64,000 nt of DNA. It comes from a bacterium (lineage in GTDB: Bacteria; Patescibacteria; ABY1; JACQRZ01). This document shows, in pieces, positions 15,816-23,940 of this stretch. Made by a program: the position numbers and the translations under genes. Location: the NCBI GenBank assembly GCA_030688365.1, contig JAUYIE010000021.1, positions 1 to 64,000 of the forward strand, written 5' to 3'. Each line of letters opens with the position of its first letter. The stretch's first letter is position 1. The notes under the pieces are model-generated. The model saw nothing but the letters and a program-made list of their open reading frames with translations. It searched no databases and had not been told where the DNA came from.

Positions 15816-16736
15816 ATGCTAGACACCCATACAATAGACCAAATAATACACCAAATTGAAGGATTGCTTGGTATTACCATCGTTGAAAGGGAGCTGTCAG
15901 ATTTGCAAGGTACTGATGGCCATGTATTTATCGTTACTGACAAGGATGGGACTGAATATGTTATAAAATACAGCCCCAATGCAATAAATGACGTGGTCGC
16001 TCTTAATCTGATCAAAGAAAAAAATCTTACCATCCCAGTGCCGAAGTTATTCGGATATTTTTCTTTCAAAGGAAAAACGGTTGTTGTTTTAGAAAAAATT
16101 ACGTTTCCTTTATTGGATCAAACATCAAGGGAAAGATACCACCTGTATATCAAATCGATGATAGACCATTTACAAAAAATACATACGGTCAAATCAAAGA
16201 TTGCCGGGTTTGTCTCAAATCAAGAAAAACGGATGTCTTGGCAACAGTTTTTGTTAAATATGTATACAGAAAAGAGTCCATTTTTTGATTGGAGAGAGAT
16301 AGTGTCTCGTGATGGTGTAGATACAAAACTCGTGCAAAAGGCACTTACCGCCGTAGTAAAAAAGATTGAAAATCAAAAATTTCTTGACCCGACATATTCT
16401 CTATTACATACGGATTTTAATCAAAAAAATCTTTTTGTAGACCAAAAATTACATGCAATTTCCTCTATCACTGATTGGAGTGAAGCCATGTTCGGGGATC
16501 CGCTATATGATTTTGTGAGGATTAGGTTGTATATTTTTCATTTTAATTTGAAGCATGGTTCACGTAAAACATACTTTGACCTATTGCATCTCACCAAAGA
16601 AGAAAAAGAACGAGAGGAACTATATTTTGTCATCCAGATTTTAAACTACATAGGATGGTATTCGGAAGTAAAAAATGATTTTAATACCTCACGATTGGCG
16701 ATGCATCAAGAGTTTTTGAAAAATTATCCGTGGTAG
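15816..16736 (+). CDS. Aminoglycoside phosphotransferase (APH)-family kinase
   Basis: 306 residues, with a near-perfect Shine-Dalgarno (AAAGGAGG) four bases upstream of the ATG, unusual for this window. Kinase features are EYVIKYSP (ATP-binding Lys), a helical linker, the catalytic loop LLHTDFNQKNLFVD (HxDxxxxN) and the metal Asp in ITDWSEAMFGDPLYD. APH-fold enzymes phosphorylate aminoglycosides, choline, homoserine or sugars. The substrate is not assigned here. The next gene begins 3 bases after its stop. Confidence 0.83.
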   Translation: MLDTHTIDQIIHQIEGLLGITIVERELSDLQGTDGHVFIVTDKDGTEYVIKYSPNAINDVVALNLIKEKNLTIPVPKLFGYFSFKGKTVVVLEKITFPLLDQTSRERYHLYIKSMIDHLQKIHTVKSKIAGFVSNQEKRMSWQQFLLNMYTEKSPFFDWREIVSRDGVDTKLVQKALTAVVKKIENQKFLDPTYSLLHTDFNQKNLFVDQKLHAISSITDWSEAMFGDPLYDFVRIRLYIFHFNLKHGSRKTYFDLLHLTKEEKEREELYFVIQILNYIGWYSEVKNDFNTSRLAMHQEFLKNYPW

Positions 16737-16739
16737 TCT

Positions 16740-17078
16740 ATGACACATCATAAACTCAAAAACGACAAGTACGTAAAAGCTCGCGATGGCAATTCGTATT
16801 TTTTAGATCTCTACTGCAGTCGGTGTGAGCAATTTCTTGTTCTCTATCAAAAGGACGGGCAAGGTGCATTGATACGGCTGTATCTTGATCGATTTTTTGC
16901 CCCGAAAGAATTAGCAGTATTACAGTACGATTGTAAAGAAAAGAAGGATATGCCTAATCTCAAATGTTCAAAATGTGGCGTACTTATTGCCACACCAATG
17001 ATGTATGAGTCTGAACAGAGACCGGCATTTCGTTTGATTCGCGGTGCATTCGTAAAGAAAATGACCATTGACAAATAA
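16740..17078 (+). CDS. Hypothetical zinc-ribbon-like protein
   Basis: 112 residues with CSRC at about residues 26-29 and CSKCG at about 76-80, suggesting a four-cysteine zinc site holding two beta-rich halves together. It is coupled to the APH-like kinase (3-base gap). No family recognised. Confidence 0.65.
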   Translation: MTHHKLKNDKYVKARDGNSYFLDLYCSRCEQFLVLYQKDGQGALIRLYLDRFFAPKELAVLQYDCKEKKDMPNLKCSKCGVLIATPMMYESEQRPAFRLIRGAFVKKMTIDK

Positions 17079-17123
17079 GATAGTGAATATTAGGCTTGTG
17101 TGTAGTTTAACTTTCTTGTATTT

Positions 17124-17711
17124 ATGATATTTAGAGGAGTAGTCAGTCAGGATGGAATACGATGTGATGTACACCATATGGATGTAGATCATTTTAATGA
17201 TATCCCCGACAATTTAAAATTGAAGGCACATGCCGTATGCTTATATAATGGTAAAATATTGTTAGTCCATCATCCAGAATGGGGTATCTGGAGTATTCCT
17301 GGTGGCACTCGTGAGCGGGGGGAATCAATAGAAGAAACCTTAGTAAGGGAAATATTAGAGGAAGCGAATTGTAAGGTGATTGATTGTCAACCCATAGCTT
17401 TTCAAAAAGTTGTTAATCCTAGCGATGAAACACTGTATTATCGATTACAATATTTCTGTAATGTTATACCTGTGGAAGATTTTAAGGAAGATCCTGCCGG
17501 AAATATAGATAAAATCGCATGGATACAACCACGTGATTTTGAATTATATATCGAAAATAAGGAGTTTAAAATAATAGTGATCAGACGTGCGCTTGAATTA
17601 TTAAAAAATATGAAGATCAAAAAGCTCGATAAAAATATTATCAGAGTTATTGCTAACGAGAAAGACTATATCCTTGCAGAACCGATGGATTTTAGAAAAG
17701 AGTTTAGTTAA
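17124..17711 (+). CDS. Nudix hydrolase, second copy
   Basis: 195 residues. The Nudix box reads GGTRERGESIEETLVREILE followed by EANC, with Asn in place of the usual Gly near its end; the metal-binding Glu residues are intact. The N-terminal ~30 residues and C-terminal ~55 residues are extensions of unknown role. Low-GC codon use, similar to the neighbouring nucleotidyltransferase. The 3' end overlaps the convergent nucleotidyltransferase gene by 8 bases. Confidence 0.85.
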   Translation: MIFRGVVSQDGIRCDVHHMDVDHFNDIPDNLKLKAHAVCLYNGKILLVHHPEWGIWSIPGGTRERGESIEETLVREILEEANCKVIDCQPIAFQKVVNPSDETLYYRLQYFCNVIPVEDFKEDPAGNIDKIAWIQPRDFELYIENKEFKIIVIRRALELLKNMKIKKLDKNIIRVIANEKDYILAEPMDFRKEFS

Positions 17712-18426
17712 AATTTGCTATAGACCATTTTTTGGGAAGTGGTCTTGTTTTTGTGTAAATGTATTTTATTAAAGCCGATAAAATTTTTATTTTGTCTTGC
17801 CTATCGGTGGCAAGATAAAAATGATTAACGAGATTTCCAAATCTTTTATCAATATCATTAAGTCGTGCGTGTAATTCCTTTGGTTGTCTAAGAAAATCTC
17901 CATTTATTTTTAGAAATAGTTCCATAATATTATTTATCAAAAGTTGGCTGTCTACGCCAAACGCCACAGAGTCTTGATTTTTTGCGTCTCGTCGTACTTC
18001 ACCCAAGAAATCGTCTATAGAATATTTATGCATTAAGATTTCCTCTTTTGTATATTTTGTCTTGAGATTGAGATTTGACTTTGCAATTGCTTGTATTTTC
18101 GCAATAGAGGCGCTCCTTTGAAAAAGTATTGCACTATGTGCCAGCATGTGAGAAGTATTTCTCTTTAAGGCATTTTTATCTTCATTCAAATATTTGTTTG
18201 TTTCATTTATAGGTTCAATGATTATATCAATTGGAATGCCGTACTTTATCAGACCTATTCGAGCAAATTTCGCAAGTTTACGTACTATTATATAGAAATC
18301 AATATCAGAATATTCGTCGGAGGTATCTCGTGCCGCAGATCCAAATACCATAATACCCAAGACATTTTTGTCTGGTTTGTATTGTGTGACTATCTCGTCG
18401 TAGATCTTTTGAACAATTTTTTGCAT
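17704..18426 (-). CDS. Nucleotidyltransferase-domain protein
   Basis: 240 residues. The pol-beta-type motif MVFGSAARDTSDEYSDIDFY gives GS and the metal-binding DxD. A helical C-terminal domain (about residues 120-240) resembles those of aminoglycoside adenylyltransferases or a fused HEPN-like partner. It may adenylylate a small molecule or protein; no target can be named. It lies downstream of the strong terminator that ends the radical SAM operon and so probably has its own promoter. Confidence 0.8.
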   Translation of the reverse strand: MQKIVQKIYDEIVTQYKPDKNVLGIMVFGSAARDTSDEYSDIDFYIIVRKLAKFARIGLIKYGIPIDIIIEPINETNKYLNEDKNALKRNTSHMLAHSAILFQRSASIAKIQAIAKSNLNLKTKYTKEEILMHKYSIDDFLGEVRRDAKNQDSVAFGVDSQLLINNIMELFLKINGDFLRQPKELHARLNDIDKRFGNLVNHFYLATDRQDKIKILSALIKYIYTKTRPLPKKWSIANFN

Positions 18427-18466
18427 AAAAAAAAGATTAAGGTTAGTTTAACACTGAACCTTAATC
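18427..18466 (-). terminator. Terminator of the radical SAM / short-peptide operon
   Basis: GATTAAGGTT (18435-18444) and AACCTTAATC (18457-18466) pair perfectly over 10 bases; on the minus strand they are followed by eight T. It lies 13 bases beyond the stop of the 24-codon ORF. Confidence 0.9.
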
Positions 18467-18479
18467 CTGTTAAGCCATT

Positions 18480-18554
18480 TTACTTGCAGTTACTTGGTTT
18501 CTTGCAAGTTTTTCCTGGCTTTATCACTGGTAGTGATATAACAATTATTTCCAT
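18480..18554 (-). CDS. 24-residue candidate RiPP precursor peptide
   Basis: The ORF runs from the ATG at 18554 to the TAA at 18480. AAAGGAGG lies 6 bases upstream and overlaps the stop codon of the radical SAM gene, indicating translational coupling. The peptide begins MEIIVISLPVIKPG and continues with a Lys-rich tail holding Cys17 and Cys23; the last residue is Lys. A strong terminator follows. The size matches minimal radical SAM substrates such as PqqA. A perfect 7-base inverted repeat (18522-18538) lies within the ORF. Function as a modified peptide is inferred from context only. Confidence 0.65.
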   Translation of the reverse strand: MEIIVISLPVIKPGKTCKKPSNCK

Positions 18555-18566
18555 TTTGCACCTCCT

Positions 18567-19988
18567 TTATATAGATTGAGGAAGCGTTACCTCGATAGAC
18601 GCCTCCAATAATTGATCTTTTAATATTTCTTTAGTTATATCACGATAAAAATTGCACATTCGTTCAATTTTTGTCGTACCGGTAGCTTTTGCAAATTCAT
18701 GAGTTATTTTGCAGCCTCCACCACAGTGACCTTCAATCATGCATCCCTTGCACATTTCCATAACTCCAGTGAGATGATCCTCAACCAACTTATAATATGG
18801 ACTTCCGAACGAATAAAAAGACTGTATTGTAGCAATGTCTCCAATCTGATCCACACTATAGCCACAGCTATAGATTTTCCCCGATGGAGCAACGCATATA
18901 CTATTACCCTCGATCGCACCACAGAATGTCACACGTTTATCAAGCGGAGAGTCACTTAAGTTTTCTGCAGGACGAGACCAAAATCCAGGAACATCGACCC
19001 CTAATCGTTTTCCATATCTACGCATGTTCATTAATTTGGAAATGATCTCATATATAGGAATACTTACCATACCTATGACATCTATGTCAATTCTTACATT
19101 GGTCATGCCGTGTGTAACTGCCCAATCAATTAGAGACTCATTCAGTTCATGAAAATTGTTTTCCGTAATCGTTACCGCAATGCCATTGAGTGGATATCCT
19201 ACTCTTTTTAGGGTTTGAAACCCATCAGTGATCTCACCGTAGGTACCACGCCCTGACTTTGTCATTCTGACGCTATCGTTCCCTTTTTGTAACCCATCAA
19301 GACTTGACGCAATATCAACATTATATTGCTTCAGGGTTTCGGCAATTTCTTTTGTCATCAGAGATGCATTTGTATTTATGGAGAAGTGTATATCAAATGT
19401 GCCACTATACGCTTCATCGCAGTATTCAATAATTTGTTTTATTACCTGCCAGTTGAGAAGTGGTTCACCTCCTCCAAAGTTGATTTCCGCAACATGTTTG
19501 TTGTGTATTTTAAGGATATCTAAGTATTTATCCACAGTCTTTTTTGCCAAATGGAATGACATGAATTTTTTAGGACTGTTGATTCGATCAGAGATTTCCA
19601 GGTTGTTGAAATGTATACAGTAGGTGCAACGAAAGTTGCAGGATTCGCACATAATCAGCTCAAGATATTCTACCAGGGATCCATTAGTAATATCTATTTT
19701 TCTGCGTTGCATCGTTTCTACAAGTAGTTTTCTCTCATCAAGTGTTTTTGGTTTGAGAAAATAACAACGAACCAATTCGTCAATTGCCTCCTGTCCCGCG
19801 TTTGTTTCATGTGTGTCATACCACGAAAGAAGTGTTTTTGGTTCCAAAAAATAGTTGAGAAATTCTAATGTTGCAGAGGAAACAATTTTTGGATATCCAA
19901 ATAAAGAATGCCAAATTACGAAAACACCATCGTTCTCAATCTGTTGAATGAATGCCGATCTAACTAATACATTATCGTTGTCTACCAT
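18567..19988 (-). CDS. Radical SAM/SPASM peptide maturase with PqqD-like N-terminal domain
   Basis: 473 residues. Residues 1-95 resemble a PqqD-type RiPP recognition element (FVIWHSLFGYPKIVSSATLE, then a helical part). The radical SAM core has C117-NFR-C121-TY-C124 and EINFGGGEPLLNW. The C-terminal SPASM region has about nine cysteines, including FCGAIEGNSICV, YSCGY, EMCKGCMIEGHCGGGC and RMC, for two auxiliary clusters. Such enzymes crosslink or otherwise modify short peptides. AAAGGA lies 10 bases before the ATG. The 24-codon ORF follows immediately. Confidence 0.92.
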   Translation of the reverse strand: MVDNDNVLVRSAFIQQIENDGVFVIWHSLFGYPKIVSSATLEFLNYFLEPKTLLSWYDTHETNAGQEAIDELVRCYFLKPKTLDERKLLVETMQRRKIDITNGSLVEYLELIMCESCNFRCTYCIHFNNLEISDRINSPKKFMSFHLAKKTVDKYLDILKIHNKHVAEINFGGGEPLLNWQVIKQIIEYCDEAYSGTFDIHFSINTNASLMTKEIAETLKQYNVDIASSLDGLQKGNDSVRMTKSGRGTYGEITDGFQTLKRVGYPLNGIAVTITENNFHELNESLIDWAVTHGMTNVRIDIDVIGMVSIPIYEIISKLMNMRRYGKRLGVDVPGFWSRPAENLSDSPLDKRVTFCGAIEGNSICVAPSGKIYSCGYSVDQIGDIATIQSFYSFGSPYYKLVEDHLTGVMEMCKGCMIEGHCGGGCKITHEFAKATGTTKIERMCNFYRDITKEILKDQLLEASIEVTLPQSI

Positions 19989-20015
19989 TGTATTTTTTCC
20001 TTTCTTTGTTTTTTG

Positions 20016-20111
20016 TCAATGTCCGATAAGTTGGTATTTACCATATTCTTTGGTATATTGCAACCCGTGTAAATATACACGGTCTGTTGGATACAATTGT
20101 AATCGAGGCAT
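20016..20111 (-). CDS. 31-residue ORF at the head of the radical SAM operon
   Basis: ATG at 20111 to TGA at 20016, starting MPRLQLYPTDRVYLHGLQ, with six Tyr in 31 residues. It starts 9 bases after a -10-like TATATT whose -35 (TTGACT) is 16 bases further up, so translation would be leaderless. The radical SAM gene begins 27 bases after its stop. A perfect inverted repeat (20065-20082) lies inside it. It may be a second precursor, a leader peptide, or only the transcribed leader of the operon. Confidence 0.4.
   Translation of the reverse strand: MPRLQLYPTDRVYLHGLQYTKEYGKYQLIGH
20065..20082. promoter_or_regulatory. Palindrome upstream of the radical SAM gene
   Basis: CCGTGTA, spacer AATA, TACACGG: a perfect 7-base inverted repeat downstream of the predicted minus-strand promoter. 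It could be an operator or an RNA hairpin in the operon leader. Confidence 0.45.
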
Positions 20112-20120
20112 AAAAATATA

Positions 20121-20148
20121 AATATACTGTCTAGTTTGTGGTAGTCAA
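20121..20148 (-). promoter_or_regulatory. Predicted promoter of the radical SAM operon
   Basis: On the minus strand TTGACT (20148-20143), 16-base spacer, TATATT (20126-20121). A separate perfect palindrome GATAATA-TAA-TATTATC (20164-20180) lies just upstream. Confidence 0.5.
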
Positions 20149-20383
20149 AAATAGGTCAGGCTTGATAATATAATATTATCTCCATATTTTTGGGCGAAAA
20201 AAGATGTAAAGTGTGTGGATAACAAATGACCTAATAAGGCGTTTTTCGGTGAAAAACCTTTGTTTTACAAAAATTGACATGGCATTGACAAACCCATGTT
20301 CTTGTGATACGAGAAGGTGTAGGATTATATATAAGGTATATAAAGGGTTAGACCTTTTAAAATTAAAAAAGGAGCATTGGCTA

Positions 20384-21511
20384 ATGTCAAATTTAGAAAA
20401 AAAATTAGATACAAAACAAAACATCGAAAGCACTGCACGGATAAATTCCATTGCATTGTATGTGCCTGAAAAAAGCACAAGCGAATTATTGGATGGCGTA
20501 GAAGTTACTGTATATGGTAAAAATGGATTTGAGTATAAAAATCCACTATTCTGGTTCGTTTATGACCGCATCGTAGGAAAATGTCTTGAAAATGTGGTTG
20601 AACGCAAAACAAGGAACATTCTTGGTAAATATCTCAGTGCTGATGAAAAGAAGACATTAGTTCACTTGGATACTAGAACTACAACATTGGGACCATATCG
20701 TAGAAATTTTGGATTGAAGCAAGACTGGGCAGAGATATTTTTGCTCGAAACTACTTTGTTTAATAGAGGTTCACCGGTTATGAAACACCTCTGTGAGAAT
20801 GTGGCGAATGCGCCCGGTCTTGATGATGTGTATAATAACAATGGTGGTTTTGCATGGAATGGACTTAAAATATTTCCATTGTCCGGCGAGCCAGACCTAT
20901 TGTCAAATATATACATGGACAAGCCTGAGGCGCAGGGTACCAGAAATCGTTATTACATGCTTTTAAGATTATATGACCAGTTTGGGGGTGGTAAAACACT
21001 ATCAATCGCTTGCGGGTCTGCACAGCCATTAATTCATGCTGTGAATAGATTTGTAAGTGAAAAACACTATAATTTAGATAACACAACATTAGTTTTGACT
21101 GACCAAGATGCTCGTAGTTTAGATTTGGCTAGATTAAGGGCCAAACAGGCAAATATTGAAGATAGGGTTCAATTCGTCCAATCTTCGTATCTGGAACTAG
21201 GCGATGCATTAGGAAATGAAAAATTTGATATTGTTGAGGCATGTGGTATAGCCGACTATCTGCCGGACAAATATTTCAAATCTTTAGTGGAAAAGGCAAT
21301 GAGTTATTTGAACGTTGGTGGAAAGTTACTCATTTCTAATATGATGCCCGGGGTGTGGTCTTCTTTTATCAGAAGAACTTACAACTGGGAGATGATTTAT
21401 AGAACAACACATCAGGTTGCAGAATTATTGAAAGAATCCGGGCAGAAAGATATACGCATTTATGTTGAACCGTGGAAGGTTCACATGATTGCGGTCGTTA
21501 CAAAACATTAA
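20384..21511 (+). CDS. SAM-dependent methyltransferase, divergent to the radical SAM operon
   Basis: 375 residues from the ATG at 20384, chosen because AAAAAAGGAG lies 9 bases upstream; the frame is open for 57 more codons. The C-terminal half is a class I methyltransferase: TLSIACGSAQPLIHAVNRF (motif I), TLVLTDQDARSLDLARLRAK, FDIVEACGIADYLPDK. The N-terminal half (about 1-190) is unfamiliar and could recognise the substrate. It is divergent from the radical SAM gene across a 395-base spacer with several palindromes. A link to that operon is possible but unproven. Confidence 0.78.
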   Translation: MSNLEKKLDTKQNIESTARINSIALYVPEKSTSELLDGVEVTVYGKNGFEYKNPLFWFVYDRIVGKCLENVVERKTRNILGKYLSADEKKTLVHLDTRTTTLGPYRRNFGLKQDWAEIFLLETTLFNRGSPVMKHLCENVANAPGLDDVYNNNGGFAWNGLKIFPLSGEPDLLSNIYMDKPEAQGTRNRYYMLLRLYDQFGGGKTLSIACGSAQPLIHAVNRFVSEKHYNLDNTTLVLTDQDARSLDLARLRAKQANIEDRVQFVQSSYLELGDALGNEKFDIVEACGIADYLPDKYFKSLVEKAMSYLNVGGKLLISNMMPGVWSSFIRRTYNWEMIYRTTHQVAELLKESGQKDIRIYVEPWKVHMIAVVTKH

Positions 21512-21533
21512 TAGGAATCATACAAAATCATGG

Positions 21534-21566
21534 AGACAGAGATAAAAAATCTGTCTTTTTATTTTT
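21534..21566 (+). terminator. Rho-independent terminator after the methyltransferase
   Basis: AGACAGA (21534-21540) pairs with TCTGTCT (21550-21556), followed by a T-rich tract. Confidence 0.8.
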
Positions 21567-21586
21567 GTAGATGATAATATGTATAC

Positions 21587-23749
21587 ATGACATACTATTC
21601 CATTACCTCACTAATAAATTTTCTAGTCAGTTTTGGACTCGGTTTTTTTATTTTGACAAGGAGAGAAAAGACTCGATTACACAAATTAGTTGCATTTTTT
21701 TGTTTTGCTATATTTTTTTGGAGTTTCTTTTATTTTTTATGGCAAATTACTGAAACAAAAGAATATGCACTTTGGTTTACACGTTTATTAATGGTGGGTG
21801 CTATTCTTGCCCCCGTTGCATATTGTAAGGTTGTTCTTGCATTTCTGGATTTAGAACAAGTACATGCACGTTTGGTGAGAGTGTCATATATTTTAACTGG
21901 ATTTTTTCTCATTTTACTACCAACAAAATTAATGGTACTTAAAATAGAGGCCGTACCAGGGTTTGAATTTTGGCCAAAACCAGGCTTATTTTTTATTCCT
22001 TTTTTAGTATTTTTTTTCTCATTAACATTTTTTAGTATTTATTTGACAGCCAAATCAGTATTGAACGAAAAATCATCATACAAAAGTCGCCAAGCTAGAT
22101 TAATGTTACTAGGAATAGCATTGACATTTATTGGGGGATCCACAAATTATTTTCTTTGGTTTGATATTAACATACCACCTTATGGTAACATTTTGGCTTG
22201 TAGTTATGTTATATTGACAACATATGCAATTTTGCGCCATCAGCTTATGGATATCAAGGTTGTTTTACGTAAGTATTCTGTATATTTCGTTTCCCTTTTT
22301 TCCGTCATCGCGCTTGCGGGATTGTTTCAATATGGATATAAAACGATCTTGGGTATCAGCAATTTTTATATCGATATCATCATCACCGGTCTTGCGGTGA
22401 GCATCTTTCCGGTGTTACGGTCGTATTATTATCGTTTTGCCAATACCTATCTTTTCACTTCGCTGTATGACACGAAGCAGGTTATTTCCAAACTAAGCGA
22501 AAAACTTCGCTCTACGCTGGAGACCGAGGAAATCTATCGCACGCTTTCCGACACTATCCAAAACGCGCTTCATATACGCAGTATTGGTCTTTTGACATAC
22601 GACCATGACAAAGAAGAATACAGCATAGCCCAATGTGAAAGAGAAGAGACATGCAATCCGGTGGTGCAAAAATTAAATAAAAAATTTGTGGATTATTTGG
22701 TGACGCATGATCGGCCGATCCTCACTGCTGAAATAGATGATCGGTTTGCGGTGTTGAAGCGATTATTGGCGCCCAGTACCGAAGTTCTTGTTCCTCTCAA
22801 CCTCAAAGGCAAGCACATCGGGCTCATGCTGATAGGCCAAAAAGAGGCGAGTGATTCGTTTGATGATGAAGATGTGAGTCTTCTTAAGATTGTGGGGTCG
22901 CAGACCGCTATTGCGCTGGAAAACGCGTTGTTGTATGGAGAAGCGCAACATTTCAATGAAGTGCTTAAGCAAAGGATCGCGCGTGCGACAAAGCAGTTGC
23001 GTTCGCAGAATGAAAAACTCAAAGAGCTGGACGAGATGAAAACCGAGTTCATCTCCATCGCATCGCACCAGCTTCGTACGCCGTTGACCGCGACAAAGTG
23101 GGCGTTGGATTTTTTGCTCAAGGGCGCGGATGGCAAGATAAATCCAAAACAGCGCGAGTCGCTGTCGGAACTTTCGGTCATGAATGTCCGCCTTATCACC
23201 TTGGTCAATGAGCTTCTCAATATTTCTCGTATTGACGAGGGACGCGTGAAGGTTGAGCCAAAGCCGACAAGTATCACAAAGGTGGTCAAAGAGATTTTGG
23301 CGGAGTTCATGCCTATCATTCGCAAAAAAGGTATTATTTTGCAAGAGCATTATGATACGGTGCCACTCATCAAGCTGGATGCGGGTGTCATCGGCAAGGC
23401 GCTTTCCAATGTGTTGTCAAACGGCATAAAGTACAATACCGACGGCAAACATTTGTGGGTGGAGGTAGCCAAACACAAAGACGACGTCGCGATCATCGTG
23501 AAAGATGAAGGGATCGGCATCCCAACCAAAGAGCAGGATCATCTGTTCCAGAAGTTTTATCGCGCGTCAAACGCCATGACGTCAAACACGGAAGGGACGG
23601 GCTTTGGGCTGTATATCGCCAAATCCGCCATCGAGCTGTCAGGCGGAAGCATTTCTTTTGAATCAAAAGAGGGGGTGGGTACGACATTTACTGTCTTCGT
23701 GCCTCTCAAAGGCTCCCGCGCACGCAAAGGGGAGAAGAGTTTGGCATGA
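21587..23749 (+). CDS. Membrane sensor histidine kinase with 7TM-like, GAF, HisKA and HATPase domains
   Basis: 720 residues. About eight hydrophobic helices (1-290) resemble the 7TM histidine-kinase sensor region. A GAF-like domain (about 310-455) and a coiled linker follow. The dimerisation helix is FISIASHQLRTPLTATKWAL with phospho-acceptor His494. The ATPase domain has NVLSNGIKYN, DEGIGIP, LFQKFYRA and GTGFGLYIAK. It should phosphorylate a response regulator; the nearest is at 25570. Base and codon use change sharply near 22280, from very AT-rich to GC-richer. A terminator follows. Confidence 0.93.
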   Translation: MTYYSITSLINFLVSFGLGFFILTRREKTRLHKLVAFFCFAIFFWSFFYFLWQITETKEYALWFTRLLMVGAILAPVAYCKVVLAFLDLEQVHARLVRVSYILTGFFLILLPTKLMVLKIEAVPGFEFWPKPGLFFIPFLVFFFSLTFFSIYLTAKSVLNEKSSYKSRQARLMLLGIALTFIGGSTNYFLWFDINIPPYGNILACSYVILTTYAILRHQLMDIKVVLRKYSVYFVSLFSVIALAGLFQYGYKTILGISNFYIDIIITGLAVSIFPVLRSYYYRFANTYLFTSLYDTKQVISKLSEKLRSTLETEEIYRTLSDTIQNALHIRSIGLLTYDHDKEEYSIAQCEREETCNPVVQKLNKKFVDYLVTHDRPILTAEIDDRFAVLKRLLAPSTEVLVPLNLKGKHIGLMLIGQKEASDSFDDEDVSLLKIVGSQTAIALENALLYGEAQHFNEVLKQRIARATKQLRSQNEKLKELDEMKTEFISIASHQLRTPLTATKWALDFLLKGADGKINPKQRESLSELSVMNVRLITLVNELLNISRIDEGRVKVEPKPTSITKVVKEILAEFMPIIRKKGIILQEHYDTVPLIKLDAGVIGKALSNVLSNGIKYNTDGKHLWVEVAKHKDDVAIIVKDEGIGIPTKEQDHLFQKFYRASNAMTSNTEGTGFGLYIAKSAIELSGGSISFESKEGVGTTFTVFVPLKGSRARKGEKSLA

Positions 23750-23792
23750 GACATAGATCATTACTGGTCTAGAAAAAGAGTCAATTATTCAC

Positions 23793-23817
23793 AAAAGCTC
23801 TATTTATGGGCTTTTTT
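23793..23817 (+). terminator. Rho-independent terminator after the histidine kinase
   Basis: AAAAGCTC (23793-23800) pairs with GGGCTTTT (from 23808, one wobble), followed by more T. Confidence 0.75.
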
Positions 23818-23860
23818 AGTACATAACCCTTTAAATATACTGATTTTCCTACCATAACCA

Positions 23861-23889
23861 TTGACTTTTTTACTGAAATATAGTATAAT
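23861..23889 (+). promoter_or_regulatory. Consensus promoter for the secreted repeat protein
   Basis: TTGACT (23861-23866), 17-base spacer, TATAAT (23884-23889). One of the best sigma70-type promoters in the window. Confidence 0.88.
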
Positions 23890-23940
23890 GATGCTCAACG
23901 ATCTAATTATCACTAAAAGATCAATTTAAGCTTTATTTAT

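Noticed and set aside
15816..16736. Naming the APH-fold protein as an antibiotic resistance enzyme
   Set aside because: The fold covers many substrates and no resistance-specific residues can be recognised.
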